This document shows positions 25,383 through 36,300 of a stretch of 64,000 nt of DNA, one piece after another. A program made the translations under genes and the position numbers. Source of the stretch: Syngnathus acus. Its lineage: Eukaryota > Chordata > Actinopteri > Syngnathiformes > Syngnathidae. The DNA lies in NCBI RefSeq assembly GCF_901709675.1, contig NC_051095.1:865001-929000 (forward strand), read 5' to 3'. Below the pieces are notes generated by a model that saw nothing but the letters and a program-made list of their open reading frames with translations, was not told the DNA's origin and made no database searches. Position 1 is the first letter of the stretch. Every line of letters starts with the position of its first letter.

Positions 25383-28300
25383 ATTTAAATTAGCAAGTGG
25401 CATACAGTGGATATCAATAGTCGACCCCGCCCCCCTTCAAATGAGGTCTCTGATCTAAAACAACAAGACTAAGGTTTGGAGCTCAGATAAAAATTTTGAA
25501 ATGGAAGTAAAAATAGACCATTTCAACCATCTGGTTGCATAAGTCTACACTCCCCTTTCCAATGAGGTCTCTGTAGCTCAAATAAAAAAATGTAAAGAGT
25601 GGAAGTAGAAACATAGCATTTTAATGATGTGGTTGCATAAGTGTTCACACCCTCTTTGGCTGTAAGAACCTCTGGCGTGATCACCCCAGGTTCCAGTCCT
25701 CAATACAGCAAGAACACCTACATTCCCGTCTTCGCCGACGGGGACAAACAGAGCTCCTGGCCGGGCCGCGTCATCAAGAGCTGGGAGAACGTGCTGAGCG
25801 TGGGCGTCACGCCCGCCGCCAACTGCATCGTGGGCAAGTACCAGCTGTACGTGGCCGTGGCGACCCCGTACGGCATCCGCAGGACCAAGCGGGACAAGAG
25901 CCGTTCCGTCTATGTTCTCTTCAACCCCTGGATGGCGGGTGAGTCCTCTCACACATCGCATTGAAATCTGGAATATGCTCACAATGTGCTGAAATGCTCA
26001 ATTGCACCAATTTATTTATTTGTTTATTTCTTCTTTTGTGTTTTTTGAGAGTGTTACAGTAGGGGCAAAACAGTTCAGTAGTGCGTGCCAAAGAATTTTG
26101 TTGGTGTGTGAGTGACTTGATTTCCAGTTGGTCATGTGACTATTTCCGGAGTTTATAGGATAAGTTAAGTCGAGTGTGTGTGTGTGAGAGATGCTTTCAA
26201 ATTCCGAGCAAAAGAAAGAGTGGTGACAGCATCTCAGGGGAATGTTTGAGGAGTGTGTGAGAGAGCAAAAAGCGGTGGTGCCCACTGGCACGTGGCTTTT
26301 CATGTGGCCAGCCGACGCTGTCTTCCTGGACGACCACGCCGAGCGGGACGAGTGCGTGATGACCGAGACGGGAATCATCTACCACGGTTCCCATGACGAC
26401 ATCGCCGAGAGACACTGGAACTATGGCCAGGTGCTTGCCAAACTACGCACGCACACACACATGCATGTCATACATGGCTCTGAGTTTGCTTTTTAAGTGG
26501 CTTTTTTTTTTCTTTCAGCCAAAATCGATTAATCCAATATTATTGATTCATTATTATCGATATTTTTGAAATGGTTTAATGTATTTTGCCAGAACTGCAA
26601 ATAAACTGCAGTTGGCTTGGAAGACCCCGAAAAAGTTTATCTTAAAAAAGTCTTGAATATGAGCGGTTATATCGATCTTAACAATTGAGTATTTTGTGAA
26701 CTAAAAATTCCTTAATAGGAATATTTTATTTGAATGTTATTTATTTATTCCTAAAGCAAACCTACCCCCTAGTGTCAATTTTTAAACATATATACGATAT
26801 ATATTTATGACTAAAACAAACCTACCCCTACAATTAGTGTCAATTTTTAAACCTATATATTTTGTATTTATTAATTGTGGTGGTTTGAAATAAAACCAAA
26901 AAGCAACTTCACATTTAACAATGCTGTATTCTTTTATATTTTGTATTTATTCCTAAAACAAACGTGCCCATCTATCTAGTGTTCATCTTTCAACAAATAT
27001 TTTGCACTCGTGAATGGTGATGCTTTCAAATAAAACCGGTGAAAGAAGCAACTTCACATATTTTTGTACCCAACAATTGAGCAAAGAAATGTAAAACATG
27101 GATTGACACAAATTTAGGACTAGAAACAACTGTGTCTTTCTCCCGTGTGTAGTTCAACTATGGCGTTCTGGATGCGTGCCTGTACATCCTGGACCGGTGC
27201 CAGATGCCCCTCGTCAACAGAGGCGACCCCATCAAGGTGGCCAGACAGGCCTCCGCCATGGTCAGCGCTCGTTGTAACTCGCTCGCTTCCACGAAATCAT
27301 CCTGACCTGCTCAAATATGTCGACAGCTGGACTCCCGCGACGACGACGGCGGCGTGCTGGTGGGGAACTGGAGCGGCGACTACACGTACGGCGTGGCGCC
27401 CACCGCCTGGACCGGCAGCACGGAAATCCTCCTCGCCTACGCTAACGGCAAGACGCCCGTGGGCTACGCGCAGTGCTGGGTCTACGCCGCCGTCTTCAAC
27501 ACATGTGAGCGAGTCAGCAGCAGAAAAGAAAAGAAAAGAAAGAAAGAAAGCGGCCGTCCGTGCCAAGCCGCTGCTTTCGGGTCTTCTTTTGTCAGTCCTG
27601 CGCTGCCTGGGGATTCCGTCGCGGGTCGTCACCAACTACTTCTCGGCCCACGACAACGACGGCAACCTGAGGTCGGACGTCATCCTGGACGAAAACGGTC
27701 GGATCGATCGCAGCCGGACCAAGGACTCCATCTGGTAGCTCACTTTTTTTCATTTGATTTTTGTTTTGATGGGACCTTGTCAGCTCCATTTTGATGTTCC
27801 TTCCTCTCCGCCAGGAACTATCACTGCTGGAACGAGTGCTACATGTCCAGACCGGACCTGCAGCTCGGCTTCGGCGGCTGGCAGGTTGTGGACGCCACGC
27901 CGCAGGAGACCAGCGATGGTAAATGTGACAGGTTGCGTCGCTCTTGAGACATCGTGATCCAAACTCGCCCCCCCCCCCAACCCCGAAGGCTTGTACAGAT
28001 GCGGGCCGGCGTCCGTCTACGCCATCAAACACGGCGAAATCTGCTTCCCCTTCGACGCCGCCTTTGTATTTGCCGAGGTGGGTCGGCTTCGCACACTCGA
28101 TCGACAATCGATAAAAATTGCCGCGTTTTGATGCTTTGGGCCCGCCCGCAGGTGAACAGCGACATGGTGTTTTACACCCGGAGCAAAGACGGCACCACGG
28201 TGCCGGTCAAGGTGAATCGCAGCCACGTCGGCCGTTTGGTTCTGACCCAAGCTCCCGGCGGCTCGAGTCGCCGTGACATCACGGATCAGTACAAGTTCCC

Positions 28301-29300
28301 CGAAGGTGGCTGAGAGAAGTGAGGTTAGCTTATCAAGCAAAATGAACAAAATAACATTTCTGAAGGCAGCGCCGAGGAGCGCACGGTCCTGGAGAAAGCC
28401 GAGGCGTACAGCTGCAAACGGGAGAAGGCCGACCTGCCTCCGGGGGACGTGGACCTGGTCCTGTCCAACGCGGACGTCAGCGTGGGCCGCGACTTTGAGC
28501 TGAATCTGAAGTTGGTCAATCGAAGCGACGCTCGGCGGACGGTGGAAGCGTACGTCAGCGGCACCGTGCTCTACTACACCGGCGTCATCAGCTCCGAGTT
28601 CCTCTTCACCACGCCCTCCGTCAAGATCGGGCCCAACGGCTGTAAGTCCCAGGCCCGGCGTGAGTTGGACTTTGTTTTCGAACTAAAGTACAGCCGGGTT
28701 CCGCTCTCGCCGTTGCGCCCGCCCCCGCAGTTGCTAAGGAATCGGTGGCGGTGGAGGCCAAGCAGTACATGAAGTCGCTGGTGGAGCAGTCCACCCTGCA
28801 CTTCGTGGTGACGGGGAAGGTTGTGGAGACGGGACAGATTGTCAGCGCCATGAAAATTGTCCGCCTGCACAATCCCAAACTCACGGTCAAGGTGAGGCGC
28901 CGAGGCCCGTCCAGGCGGCCACGGAAACGCTCATCCCGTGCATCTGCCCCGGCGTCAGGTGACGGGCCCCGGCAAGGTCAGCGAGGAGATGATGGCCACG
29001 GTGGAGTTCAGCAACCCCTTGAGCACCAGCCTGGAGGACGTCTACATTCGCATGGAAGGAGCCGGGCTCATGCTTCCCACGTCCAAATATTACAGGTGGG
29101 TCAACGCCGCGATTCAAAGTCTGGCTTACGGTGTGTGACGTCATCGGACCTCCGTCAGGGTTATCAGCGGAGGCGCGTCTCTCACCTGGAGCGAGTTCTT
29201 CACCCCGCAGCGAGCAGGCGCCAGCAGGCTGATCGCCACCTTGGACTGTCGCGCTCTCACGCAGGTCCAAGGCCAGGCCACGTTCACGGTGGAGGCCTGA
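23949..29300 (+). CDS. f13a1: Coagulation factor XIII A chain (transglutaminase), 14 coding exons
   Basis: Coding exons: 23949-24132, 25143-25331, 25690-25938, 26312-26430, 27153-27260, 27327-27504, 27596-27734, 27815-27918, 27989-28077, 28152-28305, 28366-28641, 28731-28891, 28959-29095 and 29159-29300. All phases fit and give 742 residues (human 732). The start is the ATG at 23949, 24 bases into an exon whose acceptor ends at 23924. An activation peptide with thrombin-type site VGPR|G at R55-G56 precedes the core. Catalytic residues visible are C333 in YAQCWVYA, H392 in WNYHCWNE and D415 in [12 protein letters not shown], each shifted by a constant 19 from the human triad. Two C-terminal beta-barrel domains follow. 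The enzyme, once thrombin-activated with Ca2+, cross-links fibrin by glutamyl-lysine bonds. Teleosts can carry two paralogues; I cannot say which this is. Confidence 0.96.
24776..24884. repeat. Direct duplication in f13a1 first coding intron
   Basis: A block of about 43 bases starting GAAAAAGGATTCC and ending CCAACTTGCAA occurs at 24776 and again at 24841 (offset 65), with two substitutions. Confidence 0.9.
25031..25076. repeat. (TA)n microsatellite
   Basis: About 22 TA units followed by a CA-rich edge, ending about 65 bases before the 25143 acceptor of f13a1. Length variation here could affect the polypyrimidine region only indirectly. Confidence 0.9.
25353..25379. repeat. (CA)n microsatellite
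   Basis: A pure CA run just downstream of the f13a1 donor at 25332. Confidence 0.9.
25434..25680. repeat. Two-copy transposon-derived repeat in f13a1 intron
   Basis: The motif GGTTGCATAAGT followed by CACACC or CTACACTCCC occurs twice (near 25533 and 25630), each after a GAGGTCTCTG and GGAAGTA-containing block. The second copy runs to within about 10 bases of the acceptor of the exon starting at 25690. The sequence resembles termini of DNA transposons common in fish; class not determined. Confidence 0.5.
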
Positions 29301-29352
29301 GGAAAGGCCAAAACCTCCTGCTATGTTCTCTCCCTCCGCGCTGTCTTTGTGA

Positions 29353-29358
29353 AATAAA
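29353..29358 (+). terminator. f13a1 polyadenylation signal
   Basis: AATAAA lies 53 bases after the f13a1 stop codon, giving a very short 3' UTR. No other canonical hexamer is closer. Confidence 0.7.
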
Positions 29359-30178
29359 TAACTGGCAGCTGGCCGTGTCTACAAGTGCATTACTGTGAGC
29401 CCCCCCCCCCCACCACCGCCTTGTGACATCTTCAAAGTTGAAGAGAAAACAAGAGCTGTTTTGTCCCTTTTCTGAAGGTCCCTTGTTTTGAAGTCATCAG
29501 GTTGTTGTCGTTATTTCCCCAACAAGCACGCTTATGACCCGCCCGTCACGAGGTCACGACTGCCTGCCCTGCGGCGTCCGCAAGAATAAGGATGTGAAAG
29601 TTGCCATTGATATGTCAAATCATAAACAGAGCTTGCTCATATTTTACAAGTACAGACATGAGTAGGTAGGACGATTGGATCGCAATTGAAAGAAACAAAA
29701 GGCTTGTCACATATCTGACTGAATGTGCGGCTTCTTGTGCGTCCGGAATGGAGTGCTCACAACTCAACATCGTTTGTGTTTTCAACTGTGACCGTGTTTT
29801 TTTGCTTCCTTCGTTTCAGACGCACAAAATGGGGCCATGGACGTTTTTTTTTTTGGTGTTTATTTTTAATTAAAAAAACGGATTATATTTATCATGTCAT
29901 ATTGTCAAGTCATACTGTTTTAACAAATTTACCCCCCCAAAAGTTACGTTTTATAAGTAGGTGTCTTTTTTCAAATTTAGGGAGGAAAAATATAAAGTCA
30001 CCAGGAAAGAAAAAAAAACTTTATTTGTACGTATTTGTATTTTAAGACACTCCCGGAAGCCGTTGTTCAGCAGAGGAGATCCCCTCTTTTGTTTTTGTTT
30101 ACTTTGCTTCGTCAGGTGCGCGTTTGGCTCTTTCGGGTCAAGTCGTGGGGGTTGTTGTTGTTGATATTTTTGGGAGGA

Positions 30179-30188
30179 GGAAGAGAAA
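30179..30188 (+). promoter_or_regulatory. Candidate ETS-IRF composite element
   Basis: GGAAGAGAAA matches the GGAANNGAAA pattern of composite elements bound by PU.1/ETS with IRF4 or IRF8, and continues as GAAACTTTG, partly resembling an ISRE half. It lies about 150-180 bases upstream of the inferred chemokine transcription start. Function is inference from motif and position. Confidence 0.35.
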
Positions 30189-30328
30189 CTTTGAAGTTGA
30201 GATCCAAGTCATTCTCGAGGTGGCTCCGCCGACCGCCTTCTGCAAACCGGCCCGGAGTTGCTGTCCCATGACTTGTTGACTGACGCACCGAAGCCGTCCA
30301 ATGGGCGGAGGGAGGCCTTTCTCGGCGC

Positions 30329-30335
30329 TTAAATA
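30329..30335 (+). promoter_or_regulatory. TATA-like box of chemokine gene
   Basis: TTAAATA lies 51 bases upstream of the chemokine ATG, which suits a start site about 25-30 bases downstream and a very short 5' leader. Focused TATA promoters are usual for inducible chemokine genes. Confidence 0.5.
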
Positions 30336-30385
30336 CCCCGCCGGGAAGGCGCACGTCCAACACATCTCGGAGCGGACCCGACGTC

Positions 30386-30964
30386 ATGAAGCTCTGCGCT
30401 CTGCTCACCTTTGGCAGCCTGCTTGCCTTTGTTGGCGGTAAGAGCATTTCTTCTTCCAAAGTCTGACGAAGCACTTTCTGAAATATCATCAATCGCCAGG
30501 CACCAGTCGCGACTACAACGCACACTGCCGCTGCCTGCGGATGGAGACCAAGATCATCCCACCTGGGAACTTGCGGAGCATCAAAATGATCCCCGAGGGG
30601 CCGCATTGCCCGCAGGAGGAGATGATGTGAGTGACTTGACTCCAGCTTCATTTGGCAGCAGCAGAAAATTGGAGTTCCGCAAGGGACTAATCTGAGGTTC
30701 CTTGACATTTACAACTCTCGTTGTTTCTATAAATCAAAGGGTTGTAGTCATATGTTCGATATTAGCACATGGATTTTGTACCACCGCTGAAAAATGCCAC
30801 TGAGTGCTTTGACGCCATCCATCTTTCGGATCAGAGCCACCCTGGTGAGTGGTGAGCGGATCTGTCTGGACCTTCAGTCATCGTGGGTGAAGAAGCTGGT
30901 CCGCTTTATCCTCAAGAAGGAGTTCCGTCAGCGGCCCGCCGCACATTTCCGGATTCTGGCATGA
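30386..30964 (+). CDS. CXC chemokine, non-ELR, three exons
   Basis: Exons 30386-30437, 30500-30626 and 30835-30964 splice in frame to 102 residues. Residues 1-18 form a signal peptide (KLCALLTFGSLLAFVG). The mature protein has the CXC pair at C27 and C29 (HCRC) and partner cysteines C54 and C70. Residues before the first cysteine are NAH, so there is no ELR motif. The core includes IIPPGNLRSIKMIPEGPHC and VSGERICLDLQSSWVKKL, with a basic C-terminal helix. The secreted product should act on leukocyte G-protein-coupled receptors. Many CXC genes have a fourth exon; here exon 3 reads through to the stop. I cannot assign it to CXCL8-like, CXCL13-like or one of the fish-specific groups, so no symbol is given. 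Confidence 0.9.
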
Positions 30965-31017
30965 GGACTGCCTTCTTCTTGTAAATATGCTGTAAACGCT
31001 ACTCATCGAAGGTTGGG

Positions 31018-31023
31018 TTTATT
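31018..31023 (-). terminator. trmt10b polyadenylation signal
   Basis: TTTATT on the plus strand reads AATAAA on the minus strand, 144 bases beyond the trmt10b stop codon. It lies only 54 bases past the chemokine stop on the other strand, so the two 3' UTRs probably overlap. Confidence 0.5.
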
Positions 31024-31166
31024 CAGCCCAAATTTCGCCACTAGTCACAATTGTGACAACCAAATGTTCTGATCATTTGCAGTTATTCACAAATAATAAC
31101 AAAAACAACAACATTTACCGTACTGAAACTGAAAACCTTGTTTTTAGTTGTCTTATTTGTCTCGTC

Positions 31167-32608
31167 TTATCCTTTGCTGGTCATGTGTGGGTGCGATGCG
31201 ACTGCAAAACCCTTCCCCGCAGGGAAGCACTTGTCCAGAGCGTGCGTCCAGCTACCCGTGTCGCACACGGCCAGCAGAATGTCAAAGACTTGATTGATGG
31301 CCAAAATCTTGGAGTGGAAGTTCTTGTGGTTGGCTATTTTTTGCATGTGTTCGTCTATCGGGAGCCGGGCCACGCGGACGCCCAGCTCTGCGGCCCTGGA
31401 CAGGCTCAGCGTCTGCAGATAAGTTAAACCAAAACGAATGAAATAAGTCGAATTGTTCACTGATAAACAAAAAAGCAAAAGTCAAAACCACACCTTTTGG
31501 ATGCTTTCATCCACAAGCCCTCCGAGGACGTACACCGTGTCGTGGTCCACTCGCTCCAGAGCTGAAAGGACACATGCTAGTCTGAGTGTGGTGGTCTCGT
31601 GCTTCACCGGGCGACTTGACGAACCTTCTTGCGCGTCGGGCGAGAGGTAGACGACCCTGCCTGGAGGGAAAATGTCCAGACAGCTTTGCTCTGTTCTTTC
31701 CAACTGTGACCAAAAAAATGGCAATTGTCAAATTGAAGTCCGCAATTTTAGGGGATTACTTGCTTAAAATGGACAAAAATGTCAAATTGAACTTGACTTC
31801 ACAAGACTTGACTCACGATGTAGTTGAGGAAGCCGGCGTTCATGCGCACGCACTCCGCCAGGAGACGACTGTTCTCGCGAAAGCTGGTTAAAAACAAATG
31901 GAAGGGTTTGCTCGCTCTTTTGTTGGATCCATACAGCCGCCGTAACTGGGCCGCCAGCCGACTCGTCTCCTACGGCACAAGACACCCGATGACGTCAAAT
32001 GAAAACGTCTCCGACATGCAGCGCTCGAGAGACTCGTGTGCACCTTGTCAGACATGCGGTGGGTCATGCCGAGGTCAACGCACACGTTGACCCCACTGGA
32101 GCGAGCCTCGGCCAAACGCTCCTTGGTGACGGCCTTCATGACCCGCTTGGTGAGCTGAGGGTGCTCCACGTCTGCTTCTTTTCATACGCACAAATAGTTA
32201 AGAGAGGAGGAAATGTGGAGTTTGCTTTCCTGTCATCTTTACCCGTTTGCCGATTGAGCTTCCTCCTCAGTTTCTCCTCCTTTCTTTTGCTCTTCCTGGC
32301 AGCCAGCTTCCTCTCCCAGTGCCGCTGCTTCCTCAACACGTTCTTCTGAAAACACACACACACAAACTTCTTTTGAACAAAATCAGCGAGCACTGCCATT
32401 GTTGTAATTCGGTTGCTATATTGGGGAATCGAACAACTTGAAAACGTACTGATAAGGGGGCCTGCTCTCTCTCGGGTGTGCCCCGTAGCACATCCTCTAC
32501 CTTATCCGAAACGTCTTCCTCCTCCAGCACGTCGATGCAAAGCAGCTCCATCATCTCGAGAATTCCATTTGTCTGCTCTTCATTCAACTCTGATACAATC
32601 GCAGTCAT
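31167..32608 (-). CDS. trmt10b: tRNA methyltransferase TRMT10B (Trm10-type SPOUT), seven exons
   Basis: Exons from the 5' end (minus strand): 32608-32450, 32345-32243, 32171-32044, 31969-31817, 31703-31625, 31561-31494 and 31412-31167. They join in frame to 311 residues (human TRMT10B 316). A basic coiled region with NVLRKQRHWERKLAARKSKR precedes the SPOUT domain, which shows VCVDLGMTHRMS, LRRLYGSNK, LGGLVDESIQK with conserved D225, and HSKILAINQVFDIL. These match the B paralogue better than A or C. The enzyme uses S-adenosylmethionine to methylate N1 of purine 9 in tRNA; for human TRMT10B m1A9 of tRNA-Asp is reported. Donor 31624 (GTTCGT) is weak but the exon is well conserved. The gene is divergent from intu and convergent with the chemokine. 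Confidence 0.95.
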
Positions 32609-33375
32609 TTTAGCACACTCGATCGATAATTAATCAGCATAAATATTAGTGCTGCTGCATATCAATTGTAACTGCTGACAAAAATGAATAAAAAAGGAAA
32701 ACAAGTACAGGACCAAGAAACCAAAACAATTCTTGAACTTGGTTGTCGCCCGTATATGACGTCACGCACACCCTGGCTGCCAATCCGGTAACACATCACC
32801 AGACAAGTGGTGTTGTGGGTACTTTTTAAAAAGAAATTTGATTCCATGAGTAACCATATTTACAAATTTCACATGGTACGTACACAGAATAGTTTTATCA
32901 TTTACCGGATTAAAAGAAAAAAAAGACACACTGAAACTATGTCCACAAATTCTGATGACTAATGTTCCTAGCCGGAAACTAAAACCGTTGCACAGGAAGC
33001 GAGCGAGTGAGTCAACAACAAGCAGGAATTTCAGACCAATTTCAAGAATTAAATTAGGCATTTCCGATATACTCAATTGCGAAGAGAATAATAAGGACAT
33101 TTCGTGATGATATATACGAAGAGAATAATCAGGACATTTTGTGATGATATAACGCAGTTCGGGCTCAACTGTGACGTCACCAAGGCGACAGCGCTGTGTT
33201 CCGCGCGAGACTGGATCATTTAAAAGAAGTCGAAGTTCCTGAGTTTTTCCTCCTTAAATAGTGACTTACTTACGAAACCTGTGCTGCGCAGTACCGTGGA
33301 CGCCACACCTGAGGGAAGGGAGCTCTTCCGACATGGCGGGTGGCCTTTTGTTTTGATGACTGTCGCGGGGACAAT
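32609..33375. other. Divergent promoter region trmt10b / intu
   Basis: 767 bases separate the two start codons on opposite strands, so the genes probably share a promoter region. I see no TATA box. A direct repeat, ATACGAAGAGAATAAT...GGACATTT...TGATGATATA, occurs around 33075-33155. No coding exon is present. Confidence 0.55.
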
Positions 33376-36300
33376 ATGTCATCGAGCAAGTAAGAAGCAA
33401 AAAAAAACAACAACAACAACAACGAAGATGCATTTAAAAATGGCTGTATAATGAAGCACAGCCCAAGAAAGGAAATCAAGCAGTGATGTGCAGTGATTTC
33501 ATTTTTTTAAGGCATGAGACAAAAGTTCATCCTCTGAGGGATTGCCTAGACTGTGCTTCTATTTGGTACAATGAATATATTTTTGGCACAGCGATTAAAA
33601 TGGTGGAACATCAATGATTTGTAGTGATTTTCATGTTTTATGTCTGTTCAGAAGCATCGAGTCGTTGGGCTGATGTCGTTTATCCATGTTCTAACGTATG
33701 AACTTGTGTGCTTCCAGTGACCCGCAACCCGAATGGCCGGACAACGTCCAGAAAAATGGCGAGCTCTTCTATTTGGAGCTGAGCCAAGAAGAAGAGGAGG
33801 CTGCGGCCGACCAAAGTTTGCGGGCTCGGATCTCGGAAAGAAAACGTGAGTCCGGGAATCGAGGAGACACGAGGGAGGGCTGGATGCCATCAAAGACGCA
33901 GCTCAGGACCGCGTGCGTCTACCTCAACCCGAAACGCGTCGGTGACTCGGGTGCTCTCCCTCTGCTGGAGGCTTTGCTCGGGGTGGTGCGTCGTCCAGGT
34001 AAGCGGAATGGCGCCGCGATCGGACGGGAGGAAAGACTGACGGTGGACGGCCTGATTCCCGGCGGCCCGGCCAGCAAGTGCGGTCACGTCCTAATCGGTG
34101 AGAGGAAAATGTGGGCCGTTGCCATCAGTGACGTAACTATGAAAGTAACTTGTAATCGAATCGAGTTACTTTTAAAATCACAATCAATAACGTCATTACT
34201 TTTCACGTCAAGTAATCAGTGAGCCTAACTAGGTGACGTCTCGGAAGTTAGTACCATCAGTGGTTGTCACGGCAACCCATATAGGGCCTTTAGTCTCATT
34301 TCATCAAACTGCTCTGCCCTTTAGGCGATGTCCTCGTTGCCGTGGGCAACGTGGAGGTGAACGCTGAAAACATCGAGCAAGTTCTGGCGGGCATTGCGGA
34401 ACCATCTCAGGTGTGGGAGAAACAAAAGCAGAAATTGGAGTCATTTGGACATTTGTACATTTTAAAATGGAGGGTGATTTTATTTATTTTTTGTTTTGAT
34501 TCTGAAAACTGTTTTTATTGTGTTTGTTGAAAAGTATCTCCTCCTCCTTCAGGTGAGGCTGACCTTGGCGACACCCTGGAGTACGAGTCGCGCTGCCGCA
34601 CCTTCCATCAGCCCGCCGACGCGTCCGCTGCTCGGGGATGACGCGTCCGAAACGCAGACGTTTGCCGCGCGCATCCCGCACGCGCTCATGTACCTCTCGC
34701 TCAAAATGGACACCAAGTCCCCGCAGGACGAGGTCCATCTCAAAGTCCGTCAGAAGCCGTATCTCGTGCCGTCGCCTTCGTTAAAAAGACGGACGTGTCC
34801 GTTCTGCTGCGCGCAGGAAGAGATCCTGTACCAGTACCCGGCGTCGGAGGCGGCCGCCCGGCTCAAGGGCGCCAGAGGGATCTTCTTGACGCTGTGCGAC
34901 ATGCTGGACAGCGTCACGGGAGCTCACGTGGTCAGGTACGCTCGGCCGGACGAGGGAAGCTGGCTTTATAGGATTCGCACCTCAAAGCATTCTGTCATTT
35001 TCTGACCAGAAACAGACATTTCAAAAGCAATTCTGGGAGCCGGGGTGAAGTCGTTAGGACTGAAGTCATATGTTCTGATGTCTCGGTACTGCTCTTTTTG
35101 CTCGACTGCTCCTTTAGTTCCACGCTGCTGCTGGACAAGCATCTGGTGCACGTGGGCTACTGGAAAGAAGGCCACGCCCTGCTGGTGCTTGGACTTCCTG
35201 CTGAGAGGTATAGGGCTGCTGCATGCCGTCGGGTTGTGGCGGATTTTTTGATTTATTTCTAGTGTTAGTAAAAAAAAAAAAAAGATCGCAATGTTGAGAC
35301 TCAAAAAATGGAATTGCTTTTATATTGCAAACAGTTTCCTGTCTGATGCTCGAAGCGCAAACAACTGTCAAATTTCCTTTCAGGGTTCCTTTGCTGAGTC
35401 TGCAATCCCTGGTGGGCGATGTCGTGCGGACGTTACGATTCACGCATGGATCCTTGGAAAGGTTGGTCGCACGCACGCGCAAAACCACAAGCGCTCGACG
35501 TTGCGTTTGACGGGTGCCTCTCCCGTAGGGCCTTCGGCAGGACGGAGGGCACGGCGCAGCTGGACCACTTCTTCCGTTTGTTCTTCCTGCGGATCCTACG
35601 ACCGTCAGATTCTCCCCCGGCGCCGCCCGCTGACGACTCCGAGAACATCTTCCTGGACGGGCTGCCGGCCGTGCGCTGGCTCACGCTGCCCGTACAAGTC
35701 AAAGTGAGAGACTACATCGCTTTTCAGCGCTGAAAGGATTTGGAAAGACATTAAAAGCGTCAGAAAGTAAAAAAACAAAAAAAACAAATGTAAGGGAGAG
35801 AAAGCGAACGCAATGGTTGACAGTCTCACTCTTTTTTTTTTTTTAAACAAACTCACACTCGAAATAGATATACATTATAAAATGAACCTACATATCACTT
35901 TTTGCAGGCGTGAAAAGCAGCACTAAAAAAGGTTTCACATTCGTTTATCTTCAGCAAAAACGAAGCTGAGTTGAAAGCCTTGGTCGTTTCAATTCTGTCC
36001 AATTGAGTGTCTGACACAGCGTCGCCATCTAGTGGCCAATCGAGTTAACATAAACGACCAAAAATTGCTCAATAGCAAAAGTACAAATCCAACAGCTGCA
36101 GTAAAAGGGGCTTTACTGTAAAACATCAAATAAATGTATGCTGTTGAATGTTCCCCTTAAAAATGTAATCAATACAATTCTCCTTAAAAATGTAATCAAT
36201 ACTTTTCAACGTGTGGTATCTTTGCAGACAAACGTGGACTCTGTGCTCAGTGACTTTGAGGCCTCTGATTTTGGAGAAATGGTGAGCCGGCGTGCATTTT

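Larger units (their letters stand above)
29359..30385. other. Intergenic f13a1-chemokine, with chemokine promoter
   Basis: No coding exon is seen. The left two thirds are AT-rich with homopolymer runs. The last 250 bases hold the chemokine promoter elements listed separately. Confidence 0.6.

Noticed and set aside
33846-33900. Possible 55-base intron inside intu exon 2 (GTGAGT to CAG)
   Set aside because: Removing it breaks the frame leading to VYLNPKR and the PDZ domain, while reading through keeps it open.
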